Shown here one piece after another: positions 26,295 through 41,400 of a stretch of DNA of 64,000 nucleotides. The stretch lies in the NCBI GenBank assembly GCA_949316495.1, contig OX439003.1:46449725-46513724 (forward strand). The letters run 5' to 3'. The position numbers and the translations under genes are program-made. Within the stretch, counting starts at the first letter, position 1; each line of letters begins with the position of its first letter. The notes under the pieces were generated by a model. It was not told the origin of the DNA. It did not search any database and saw only the letters and a list, made by a program, of their open reading frames with translations. This stretch comes from Amphiduros pacificus. Lineage: Eukaryota > Annelida > Polychaeta > Phyllodocida > Hesionidae.

Positions 26295-27590
26295 CAGGCA
26301 AATACAAATACAAAAGTTTATTCTCAGAGAGCCCTCTGGTGAGGTATGGGAGAAAGGCCTGGTGGCAATAGGATAGTTACACTCTATCCACCAGATAATC
26401 ATACAATGAATTATGAAAAGTCTAACAGTGAAACTATCTATACAAACACATTATAACAGATTGGTTCAGACCGCGATTTGCAGTACATAATATGAATAAT
26501 ATGTGTGTAAGTGAAATGATATAACAATATATATTTCCTAAATAATAGGCATGGCAAGTCCTTGCAAATGCTGCATAGATTTGACACAGTTTAAATGACA
26601 CTAGTGTAAACGGTAATATTAATATTCATTTGGAGTTTAAGGTACACAAATAAATAGATATAGCCACCCTAAACAGTGTGGGCTTGGGACAAGCACCACC
26701 AACTGAAGATAGTGGTGCTCATCCCCAACCAAATCACTGTTACATAATGTACATAGTCTCCTCTCTCTGGGTACATTGTTGTATCTGCCCACTACCACGG
26801 GTAGTCTGTGATTATTAGTTCTAAATTTAGTGATGGGTATGGCAAGCTTTGGCTCAAGCAATGTGAGATAGGGTTCTAGCTTCAGGAAAAATTTAAATTT
26901 GATATAATTATCACATGCACTGGAACTAGCAAGTTCGGACATCCACAGTTCGGAATAAGCGACACGAAGTTTTTGATCAAATGTGGCTTTTAACGAGTCA
27001 GAGCACAATACATCTGGTGTAGCATCCCACAGATACTCAAGCTGTAGCTCATCTAGAGTGGATTTGATATGTGTCAGCCAACATGACTTATATTCACCCG
27101 TATCATATAGCTCTTTCATTTTGTGATAGACTGCTCCTGAAATTTTACTCGACTTACCCTTACTTACATTTGTCCAGAAATTCAACATTCTCTGCTTTAT
27201 AAATTTTTCAATTTTATATCTACCAAGTTCTCCCAATGCTATGTTATTAATAGATTTAGAACGAAGTTTAAGAATATATTTGCAGTACTGATTATGGAAT
27301 ATTTCTTTGTTATTTAGATTTGAGAATCCCCACACCTCAGAGCCACATAGTAAGATGGGTAGGATGCAGGTGTCAAATAGGTACAGTTGTATATCAATTG
27401 GAAGCTGCAGTTTCCTGGCTTTAGCTGTGATGCTGTATGTTGCGTGCTTCGCCTGTAGGATCTGCTTATCTATTGCTTTCGTGAATTTCCCATTAAAATT
27501 GAAAGTTACTCCCAGGTATACATAGTCATTTACTTTTTCTAGTTTATTTGCGCCATAGATGAAGTCAGGTGGTTTTCTAACTAGGCCACA
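26295..27590 (-). mobile_element. LINE fragment, reverse-transcriptase C-terminal region and 3' tail
   Basis: From about 27590 down the minus strand: VNDYVYLGVTFNFNGKF, LPIDIQLYLFDTCILPILL, GSEVWGF, then FRTNNHRLPVVVGRYNNVPR, RERRLCTLCNSD and GDEHHYL, ending near 26637. These are the RT thumb and Cys-His end of a non-LTR element. A short 3' UTR ends in a TATTTGTATTTG tail at about 26295. The 5' part is missing. The last 20 residues look out of frame. Confidence 0.85.
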
Positions 27591-27599
27591 AGACTATGG

Positions 27600-28195
27600 A
27601 TCCCGGGCTATGGATCTGATCTAGATACATATATGACTTTACTTCATGTTCTTTCTTGTATGATACATATTTTAAATTTTCGCCAAACATTTTCATGTAC
27701 ATGTTGTCTTGTTAAATTAATCTAGTCCATTTTAGTACAAGCTATTCTAATCTAGTCAATGCAGGTTGGTACTGACTGATGTCAATGAGTCTCTTCCTGT
27801 CCCCCTAAAAAAATCCATTTTGAGAAAGTCATATGGCTTTACATGAAACTTTTCAGAATTAAAAATTAATTATCCAACTTGTCTCCAATCGAGACACATG
27901 ACGGAATTTAAATTTTTCAAATGATCACTCATCAACAGTGAGGAATCTGTTTTCTTACACTTGCACAGCAGTTTTAAAGTGGGATAAAAAGTATATTTTA
28001 ATGCAATAACTTTCAGATACAATTTCTGAATACATCATACCAGAAATATCTGCAGCTTGTTCTCACTTACACGTCATCTCACACGCACCTGTTTAAATAT
28101 TCCTACGCTCCTGAATCCGGGTTTGTGTGGAATTATTTTATTTTGTAATTCCTTATAAAACCAGTAAAATAAGCTATTTCTACGCTATTATTTGA
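27600..28195. other. Intergenic, no gene seen
   Basis: No frame with recognisable motifs; it leads into the SERP upstream region (a CCAAT at about 28200). Confidence 0.5.
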
Positions 28196-28431
28196 CATTC
28201 CAATGATAATAAATAACACTAGTTGTAATTAATCATCAGAGTGCATTTGGCTCATTGTCAATTCTTGCACTATATTTTTATGTTGCATCCTTTTCCGGTT
28301 TTATGTTCACCGGTACATTCTCTTTCTACGTACAACGGTGAAGAAGGCGTCACGTTTGTTTGGAAGAGGTTGAAAATTCCTCGTCTCTCCATTTTTTCCG
28401 AGATTTTTTTAGCTACAAATAAAACACAAAG

Positions 28432-30577
<2,146 letters not shown>

Positions 30578-30806
30578 TTGGTTTTGACCTTAATTTCAAC
30601 CCACTGCAACCATGTTGGACAGTAAGATGACCGAGACAAGAGCTTGTCTAGCTGTCCCATCATGCCTCATTCCATGCTGTGGTGCCACCATGTGGTGTTT
30701 TTGCAGACTACATTGCCTATGGACCAAGAGTATTGATAATGATTTTGAAACGCTGATGTGGAACTTTATCACTTTGTAAACATTTAAATCATTTACACAT
30801 CATTAA

Positions 30807-30812
30807 AATAAA
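30807..30812 (+). terminator. SERP1 polyadenylation signal
   Basis: AATAAA 230 bp after the stop codon, the first canonical signal in the 3' UTR. Confidence 0.55.
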
Positions 30813-30829
30813 ATCATCGGCTATCCAGG

Positions 30830-33800
30830 GAAAAAGTGCAAACAGAAATGTGGATCATCAGGCTGAACTTTGACACAAAGCATCTGCCTACTTATTCTTG
30901 AAGGATTACATATTTTAAGCATACTCTACTCGCATGTATATATTTATCCACTGCTATCAAAGTTTAATAGAGATGTATCCATATTTCTTGTGTGAAATAC
31001 AGATTGTGTTGTATCATGGTTGTCTTAACACAGTCATCAAGCTGCATTTTGTCTGCACAAGTCTGTGGACAGTTTGTTCATTTAGAAAGTCATTATTTTA
31101 AAGAACATTGGTCAACTCATTTCACCAAAAAAGGTAGTGGTTATCAATTATGATTGTCATGACTAAAAATAAATCATAAATTAAATATTTTACAATTATT
31201 AAGGTGTTTGTCTTTTCTAATTTTAATAAGTGCATGACAGAGTACTTTCGTACTTTATGAAATTTTGCTTTATTGCTGAAGAAAAAATACTCCAGCATGT
31301 GATAATTGGTACAACCTAATTTTGATAAAACCTGATGCATTAAACTGTTATTTCATATTTAAAAGCCCAATAAAAACTGACTGTTGATAACATTGTTAAT
31401 GCATAAAAAGAGCTTAAGGTGTTAAAATCCCCAGCTTTAGTGACTGGCACACTTCCCAATAGAGAACAGAAGGAACTAAAAAGATGTTGAGCAAAATTGT
31501 GTAAATTTGGAAAAATTCTAAGCATTGTTTCAAACTAGGTTTGTGCATGACACAAAACTGAAAGAAATCAACACCAAATTCATGCATATCTAGGCCGTGC
31601 TATATCTATCTCCCAGAATAAATGTGGCAGTTGTCCTGTAAATTATTACATTTTTCTGATTGACTTCTATAACCTTGAAATAGCTCAAGGTCACCAGATT
31701 TTAAAATCTGAGCACTCGTGTTAACACTTCATCTGATACATAAACTGACTAAGTACAACTGCCAGTACCAAACAAATCTATATTCTTTCACCAATGAGTG
31801 AACAGTCAGATTTTTATGTATACTGTTGACTTGCGGTTGATTCTGTGTGCACCTTCAAACCTTTGGTGGCAGGGACTGATTTGATCGAGAAGTCCTGCTA
31901 TGATCACGTGTTGCAAAATTGACCTCCCTGATTTAATGAAAGTTTTAATGATAAATGAGATTTTCTTTTGCTGTGAGGGTTCATTTCCTGAGAGAAGGGG
32001 CTGTAAGTCAGTCAAGATATCAAGTAAGATCTTCATTTGTGTTCCTCCAATTTTATTTTGCTATTATATGCCAGGACCCCATAAATATCATTTCTCACCA
32101 GGTATAATCAAATATGTTTTTGTTTTTTTGGTGACCTCTTGCCGACCTTTGGGGCCTCTACGGCAGTCAGTTTTTGTCAGTATTAAATTTTTCATAAATC
32201 ATTCTGACTGCCATGAGGCTCCCCCAGTACCCCAAAATCATCAAAATTGATTTTGACACTTCCCTTTGAGTGTAGGGATGAACAGAGAAGCTCCAGATCA
32301 GAGCTCTCGACCCATCCCTTCCCAAACCATCAGAAATGAGGGTTTCTGCTATTGCTATGGTGTGTATTTACTACTTATATTCCTGATAACAGATTTCAGC
32401 TCCAGGACAGATACCAAAATCTGTTATCAGGGACATATGTGGTTTATCAGATACTAATTGCAGTTTTGAGACAGTTCTGTATTAATGTTTATAAAAATAT
32501 CAGAAACAACATAAAAAATATCATAATACAGCTCTGTAGAGTGCCTGGATATGACACCACAAATTATCAAAATGGGGGCATAAAACTCAAATTTTCTCTG
32601 GGTGGATTCCTTTTTGTAGAGAAGATGCACATGTCAGGAGATGAATTCTATCAAATTCCCATGAGGCTCAGATATCAATAATTTTTTTATGTTTTGTTAA
32701 TGGCTTCCTACATTCATATTCATGGAGATCTGGAACATCCAGTGTCTACTTTTTTATGTAAACACAGCCTTAGTTTACAACATCTGTAGAAAAACAATGT
32801 GTGAGGGATAGGGTCAATTTGCAAAAATGTAGACAACACTTTACACAACTTCATCAACATGGACTCTGCAACCTGCAAAACTGGATCATATATAAAGCAA
32901 TTTGCAGATTTCCAGGAAAATATCATAAACATTATTAAAAGGTGATAATACATAAGGCTGAGGGTAAAAACTGTTTTGACATAAAATAAATGTAAAGATC
33001 TAGAGCCACATAGAATTTGATCATTTGAAGTCTAAGAAGCCATGTTAGTCCCCCACCTTGCATGCAAAGAAGGCTTTAATATTAAGTTGATGATAAAAAA
33101 GATTGTAATACTCTCTAAAACATTTGATAAGTGGAAAGAAAGATCAAAATTTGACAAATCTGATTATCTGGTTATTATTAAGCATGCATGTGTAAAATTT
33201 GGTGCCAATCATTGGAATTTTTGGCAATTGACAGTCTGCAAGGTATACGCACCTTGATTTAGTTTAGGAAAGTTAAAAAAGATCACGGAAAGGTCAACTT
33301 GTTGAAGTATTCAAGTAAATACAAGTATGTAAGTAAAGTGTAATATTTTTTGTGAGTATATCCATCCCAAATAAGTATGACCACTTACCTACCTATAGTC
33401 ATGGAATAAATAAGACAAAGACATGATTGCATTGTAGCACATGAGGCATTATTTTTATTTCATTTACTAAAAGGTCAAGTCATAGTGCTTGAGCACTTGC
33501 GTGCCAGTTTGGTTGATGGTCATGGAAGTCCCAGAGACCTGCAGATAGATAATGTTTCCAATTCCAAATTTGTGTACACTTATTTGGGAAAATAAAAGAC
33601 CTTCATTTCATATGAACCCATCCTTATTAAACAAAATATACTAACAATTAATGTCTGGTGAGGTGTGCAACTTGTAACCTTGATAGTAATATCATCTTAT
33701 TCCTAGATATTTAGTTCACAATATTTTCCAAAGCTGAGTTGTCAAGATCTATCTTTTCAAGTTGCAGTCAGACAGGTTTAACTTGGGCACAAATTGCACT

Positions 33801-36800
33801 TCTGAGATATTAATGAAGCAATATCATGGACAATTTTTTTTTCATAATTGAAACTACATCTATATGTGTGTAATTTAGTTACTTTAAAATCCTAAGTTAA
33901 ATAAAAGCATTAGAAGCAGATTCACATAATGTCATGATATTCTATATGATAAAATCCAAATTTGTCAACGAGGAAGATTATTTTAATAACTTAATAACCA
34001 GACATTTTTGCCATCTATTGATTTCAGGATTATGATTCTCAGCTTTTTTGTTTTAAGTAGCATTTTAGTGTTGTCACAGTAACCATATTTATGGCCAAAT
34101 TCACATTTAACACAGAGGAAAAAGATATTTGATCTTATTTTTAAAAATATGCACAATTTGCTTTAGTATTCAAACAAATATTCAACATAATTTTTCAGGA
34201 TTTAAAACCTTGACGATATGGGAACTTTCATTTGTGTATTCTAGAAATTTCAAAGTACAGTAATATGTATAATACATGCTCAATCTTTGCTAGTCACCAT
34301 GGAATATGTTCAACTGAAGATCAAAGTGAAGCATTGACAATATGGAAAGGATATATAAACTCTGCATATATGATGCTGCCACCTGGCATGCACTGTGAAA
34401 AGCATGAATATTAATCAAACTTTCTGGAACATGAAAATTTCTTCCAGAACTTTTCTAATCTGGTGCTGTCATCTGGTGGCCAATTGTTTCTGATGTGAAC
34501 TACCACTTTTGATTGATACGCAACTAAACAATCCCCATCTGGTGCAGTCACCAGTGACAATGTTGAATAGGATCTTATTTGTAGAGGTCAATAAAATCAA
34601 AGCATTAATCTGACCAGAAAATACTGATGTGGGGAATGTTTTATTAAGTTTGCAATCAATCCAACTAATTGGCTTGGGAATATCGCGACAACATAATTTC
34701 TAATGCAGGGAAGCAGTATTGAGACTAGTGATGGACAAAATATTGTATAAAAATGTACAGAAAGTGCCTATTTAATGTCAAAACTCACTTTCATTATTCA
34801 GTGGAGGGTAGCATTATCTAGTGGCAAACTGGGATTTACAATTCACATTTTGTTACTTTTTAACTCCTATTGATAAAACACACTGCAAATAAAATAAACT
34901 ATTGTGCTGTTCAGAATATATAATACCTTATTTTTTTTACCATAACAACTCATTCAAGTGATGTTATCCATGAAATATATAATTAATTTGAAATACAAAT
35001 TTACTACATTGGCTTCAAAACACATGTCTTTAATTGATACTTTCTAATCTTTCACTCAGCATGTATACATTTTGTTTTAAAATAAACCATCAAAGACTAA
35101 TGCCTTCAGACCCATCGGCTCTGCTTATAATAACATCACTAATTTGATTTGTAAATGCAAATAATTTATGGTTCAAGCACAATTTCTTCCATCATACTGA
35201 TTGAATAAAAAAAATACGAAAAGTTTTTCTGAGGAATCAACGAATGTAATTTTTTTATTACCTTGATGAAGACTCATGACATGATCAAACCACAAATGAT
35301 TTCATGTTCAGTCACATTTGAGGGATGTGATAAATAACCTCCAGCAAACGTTGAATACTACATTCCAAAACTGTTTTAACCTTGAAAATTCAAGTTCATC
35401 CATGTTATATAGACCTCCATAAGGCATAACACAAGTTCCATGGCGCTGGCACAGTTAATTTTAAAAATCAAAGAGCTTTTTGCAGACGGACAGATGCTGA
35501 CAAAAACAATACCCTCTGGACTATCAGTATAGCCGATGGGTAAAATGACCAGTTTTACTTCAAAAAGATAATACTTAGTAAATAATATTATATACCTGCT
35601 GGGGGAGGTATCATCGCTTGTACTTTGAACACGGCAAGTAGTTTAATAATGAGAATCAATAATAATCAATTATATAATTTCAAAACTTTGCTTTACGCTT
35701 TACCAACCAAAAAAAAACAGGATATATTACTGAAGTCATGAGGAAATCTTTTTGTAATATTCTGTGTCTTGTTTTCATTATATATAATATGTACAATGGT
35801 AGATTGATTAAGCATACTGGTAAATGCACTACATATTTCATTCACATAAATCACTTTGAAAATGTTCTCATTCTGCCAAATACTTTCTAAGTTTGGGAAT
35901 GTTTTATTTTACATATTTGGACAAGAAAAACTGGTTCCTCTTTTTTTTCACAACAAAATAATATTTAATACACAAGACACTATATACAGTAACAATTTAG
36001 TAAATGCACAAAATTTTGCTTGCAAATTAATGACAATGAATTAATAACATATTGCTTTAAAAAGGTTATATTTCTGCAACTGAATGTTGGTACAAATCAC
36101 CCATGTTTCAAAGTATGAATCTATATTTCTACAAATCCCTTCCAACTTGCATAGAACATGTTAAAGTGACTGGATGTTATTGCACCTAACTGAAAATAAA
36201 TGGCAGAAAATGAAATTCCAAAATTATATAACAATTTATTTCAGTAAAACGTTTTATACATATAGAGATATACTGTATGTTCAGAATGAATTACGTTCAT
36301 CAAGGCAAAATATTGTTTTTCAATAAACTTGATCAACAAGAAAGGTGAAATACATTAAGGATGCTAGATAAAATCTGTGAATCCTGATGAACTATGGTTC
36401 TCTCTAAAACAGCTTGTTCAGCAACTGAACATGGTATATGGTGTTCATCTGCATAACACTCATTTTTGTTTGCATAATTAAGTATTTCTTTAAGGTCAAG
36501 ATTATATATTATTAGCTATGATTTAAGTAGACTTAAAAACGTGTATGTGGAAAGATGTGCTAGGATTTCGTCACAGACAATTTTGCTCCGTTGGGATTTT
36601 TTTCACTGTTAAGCTGTCTTTGTTGGTTTGAATTAATACAGCTACTATTGATAACCAAGTTCACTCATGTTTGACACATTTGTTTGAATTGAACTAACAA
36701 CTTTTAGTGTTTTATATGCTGATTCAGCAAGATTGATATATACATAATCTATATACAGTTTTTAATATACAATGTTTTATATACACTTTATTACACAGAC

Positions 36801-37990
36801 ATTTAGTGTTTAGCGGGACATTTTGCATTATATACCAATGTATTACACAGGTAACTGAAGCTGTGTTCAACTCTGGTACACACATTCAATGCAATAGTGT
36901 TAACACTTTGATATCAATCAAGTTTATCTTGCCAAATCAAGTTACAAGATTTTAATAATGATGCTCTCTCAGTAAAACAATTATAATTTGCAAGTTCTTT
37001 AAATTTATTTCCATAAAAAAACTCCTCTGTGTTATTTGAGGTAGGCAAACCCTTTTAATTTATTCTGCAATGTAGTAAACATTTATTTTTTTCTCTGAAT
37101 TAAAAAAATCAATCTCAAATATAAATCTTTAGGTGATATTCAAAGCGCATAAAGCTTTTCAAATTTGAAACTAGATGAGTGAACTCGAAAATAATGGAAG
37201 TTTCTATCAAGTTATCAGCACATGCAAGCAGCATCTGTATCTCTAAGCCCTTCTCAATATCAAGGCCAGCCTTTCCCATTTAACACTGTCACTGTGTGTT
37301 TTATCCATTCAATTATCATAGCAATCCATCACAGCAAACCAAACTCTTTTTCCACCAGGTGGCACCACCGACCTCTGCTGTATTTGGTAATGTTAATCTC
37401 GTTTGGTGTATTATCATTTGTCACTCATTTTGGCAATGGCAAAATCACAGCCTTTGCTTATTCTTCAGAACATCCTGTAATCTCTCTCTCTCCCTGTAAG
37501 TCCCTAACATGTATTAAACATGTCAGATTCTCTTTGTCCTCATCCCCTCCCCAACCCAAGTGTTACAATTCCAAATCCTGCCATGTGGCCTTTCCAACAA
37601 GCCACCTCCACTGCTCCGGAGTCTGCATCATGGATGTCCACCTTCTATGCTAGCAGATCACATATCATTGCACATTCACCCTTGGCACAGTAGTCCTGTA
37701 ATATCTGCCTGCTGGTCCTCCAACATTCAAATCATGTAGTAAAGAATAATCACGTAAAATATCACTGGACATTTGTTGTGTGTGACGTCTGCATTGTCGA
37801 ATCAGAAGTTATTGCAGTGTCAGCATCATGTCACTGGCAAGCTGCTATCTTTGCAGATCAAAGTTCTGACATGGAACTTGCAAGATGATAAAATGTCAAG
37901 AATAACACCAATATGGTGTGTGTTTATAATGAATAATATTATGGTCTATGTACATGATTTCACATCAAGTTTGTATACATTCAAGTGTCA
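30830..37990. other. Gene-free stretch between convergent SERP and TSC22 genes
   Basis: No frame with recognisable motifs on either strand. The right-hand part is expected to be the 3' UTR of the TSC22 gene. The open frame at 37222-37653 has no conserved sequence. Confidence 0.6.
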
Positions 37991-38016
37991 GATGTGCACA
38001 GACCTCTATACCGGTC

Positions 38017-38214
38017 TCAGGAGGTGGAAGTGGGGGGAACTTGTGAACTTGTTGCTTGATTTAGTTTGGCTAGCGTTTCTGGCGTGGCAGACTTTTTCAA
38101 TATATTATTCTCTACCTCTAGCTGAGTGTTTTTCTCCAAGAGTTCTTTGATTTGTTCCTTCAAAACCTCTACCTCTTCTCGGACAGCAAACATCAAGTGA
38201 CTCTTAACCAGATC
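38017..38214 (-). CDS. TSC22D: TSC22 last coding exon (TSC box and leucine zipper)
   Basis: 65 codons and stop TGA at 38017-38019. The acceptor TTTGCAG at 38215-38216 is close to a very long TA palindrome in the intron. The C-terminus is a short Pro/Thr/Ser tail (QVPPTSTS). Confidence 0.96.
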   Translation of the reverse strand, partial: DLVKSHLMFAVREEVEVLKEQIKELLEKNTQLEVENNILKKSATPETLAKLNQATSSQVPPTSTS

Positions 38215-38303
38215 CTGCAAAGTACAAAAAACATTATCAATGCCAATAGAACTTGGGCATGTTCAAATAATAATCATCTCCTCTGTAATATATATTATAT
38301 ACA

Positions 38304-38369
<66 letters not shown>

Positions 38370-38398
38370 TATATATATATACAGTATATATATATACA

Positions 38399-38492
<94 letters not shown>

Positions 38493-41400
38493 TGTAAATA
38501 ATATATATTACAGAGGAGATGATTATTATTTATTATATATATATATTCAAAACACTAATACAGATATGGATAGGAGACTAATCATCCTAATATCAATAGT
38601 GTTTGTTGACAACCATAACTACATAATAATGTACTAAAAGGGTATTTTTGTGAATTCAGTAAAATGTGTCATGTATGCCTAAATATTGGGAACAGGAGCG
38701 TTTTTACAAAGAACAAAAGATAAAATAACTCACCATAGCTTGCTCTATTTTGTTATCAATAGCAACCGTGCTGGCACCACTGAAAAGAAAAAAGCAACAT
38801 AAATATTATTTTTCACCTCAGATAAACGTTGCCAGCTGGGACTGGAGGTGAACAGTTCATGTGGTATCAGGCAGATTGCATCACAGTCGTATCATCTAGC
38901 AGGATGCTGATTTGCCCGCTGCTCAACTCTTATCCCATCATCGCATTCTATTTCTCTTCCTGCTTGCCAGAATGTAATTGCATTGTGGACTATCCACTAA
39001 AATATGTCTGTGCTTTTAAATATGAATGCCTCAAATAATATGTAAATGCCTGTGAGCACAGTGGGTTTGTCTTTTTACCTTTTAAATACAGAGGAGCATT
39101 GCGAATGCAGCCATGTGGCGAAGCACATCCTGCCTAAATCAGACATGCTTGCTTCCTTGTGTCCTCAAAAAATATTCTGACCTCAGAAACATACCATTAT
39201 CACATCTAATTATAGAACTACCCCCCTCCCTCCCCCCACACTCATCATTACTGACAACAGATAGAGAGAGTGAGGGGGACTGGTTTCATCTGGATCTGTC
39301 TCTATGGCTGTTTATGGGAGCAGTTCAGTCTGGCATGCACTTGGCATGCTTCTTGTACTTGCTGTGTTCCTATCCCACATGGTCGCAGTCCAGGTGCCCT
39401 TTCATTTGTGGTTTGCTCTACTGGTCTGATCTGGTTGGAACATGCACAGCCGGGTACACATGGGTGGTGCCACCTATTGCCTGAAGATGTTACTTGCATG
39501 CATATGTTACCCTGCTGACCATGACAATGAAGAGAGTTGGGGAAGCACCAAGACTTGGCACAACCGTCAGTGCTCATCAGCTGACCAACTTCCTTACCAC
39601 AGATGCTTACCGGACAGTTCATGGGTAATTGAGTGTGATCAACTCCCTTTCCCAGAAATTACGTGATTGTTATGATGTTTATCATTCTCAGTATTTCTAA
39701 TAGCCAACTGTCAACAGATTCCATGATCAATGAGTAAAATCTATACCATAACATACACATTAAAATCTTGTCCTGGGTTACTGCCTGGTCCATTCTAAGT
39801 ACATGAGCATAATGGTTGCCTGGCTGTAAGATTACCTATGATTCTTGCTTACTCACAGTACAATGAGGTACTTTAATTGAGAACAACTATAAGCTCATTT
39901 AGACTGATCAAATTTGTTCACTCTTTCAAAACTGTTTATTACTAAATCTTTATGTTCTTCATGCTCAATGGGCATATGTATATTGGTTATGTATATCTGA
40001 TATAATCTGTTTTATGGAAGGCATAAAATAAAATGGGTGCATTTTGCTCAAATGTTCAAATGCTTTATGAAAGCTTTAAAAACACAGATTTCAAAGGCTT
40101 TTTGTTATGATAATATTACACTCAATCCCACTCCTTATCACATGACTGATAGCTCGAAAATATAAATTTACAGTAGATTTATATAGAAATAAAATGTTTG
40201 GAGCAGTGACTAATATCTGATTTGTTGAAGCCTCCTGCCTAATTGCATAAAGAGATACAGAGATAACAAATATTGGCTAATATTCGTGATTACTGACTAA
40301 CATATCAAAATAACAGACACAATAACACTATCAGGGTTAGTTTGTTTCCATTTCAGTAGCATGACTTTGCTGAATTATCTGTGTTTATACATACATTTGA
40401 AGCTATTTTTTCTCCTCTACTGTAGGCTTATATCAACTTGTCAACTCATAACAAAGCATACATCTATCAATAATATAAAGTGTCTACCGTTTGATATTAC
40501 ACAATATGATGACAGCATAAATATTCATTACGAATTGGCTTCAATAAGTCAACCTGCTCATAGAAAACATTTATGAACATTCCAGAAAGCTGAGATTTAT
40601 CATCATGACCTGGCAAGGAATTTTTTTTCATCAAACTTGAAATCATTACCTTAATAGTATCTGAAAGTTCTATGAGTAACTTTTCAGAATAAACTGCTTT
40701 TCTGGGTATGTACACAATAGAAGTATGATGGGACAGATGTAACTCACCTTTTAATCATCAAACAAAATATGTCCTTCATAGCAACCATACATTTATTGTT
40801 CTTGTGTAAAGACTGGCATACACCAGAATCATCTCCTTCCTGGTATTTAGCTTTCATGTTTCTAGAGTGTAGCTTTAGTATCATCAAGCCCTGATAAATC
40901 CAACTATAAAATGAATTTTCAAGCGCTGGATTCAAGATTATCCATATATCAAGAGTGTCAGTTTATGCTTTCCTCACCAGTAATTCTGCCACTATATGAT
41001 AATCAATTATGCCATCTCCTGCCATCAATCTATGCCAGCGCTATCATGTGATAACTATGAATATTCAGGACACAGTGTGTTGATGTTATTGTGCAGTTGT
41101 GCGTCTGGCAGTGTGATGTGACTGGAATATATAGGTGAGCGGCCTGATGTGGAGGGTCCTGGCTGAATTTACCACTGGGTGGGTGGGTGGGTGGTTTACT
41201 GTCCACGCCTACCTACCGCCAGTCTGAACTCACTGGTCTCAGTCTGAGCTCACTGGTCTCGCCTGTATTGCATCACTATTGCTCCTCTATAATCACTCAA
41301 TGCTGCCATGCACTCTCAGCAAAAAATAACCTTTCATTTTAGTCTGAACTATTATCTCTTGAAGAAAACTGAATTAATGAGAGAAAAAATTGAAAATTTG

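Noticed and set aside
37222-37653. 143-codon plus-strand frame
   Set aside because: No conserved motif; it lies in the expected 3' UTR of the minus-strand TSC22 gene.
38152-38637. Tyr-Ile repeat frames
   Set aside because: Translation of TA microsatellite; the same applies to frames at 61236-62115.
39113-39622. Overlapping 106-123-codon frames on both strands
   Set aside because: No recognisable motifs, no compatible splice phase, Cys/Trp-rich composition typical of chance frames.
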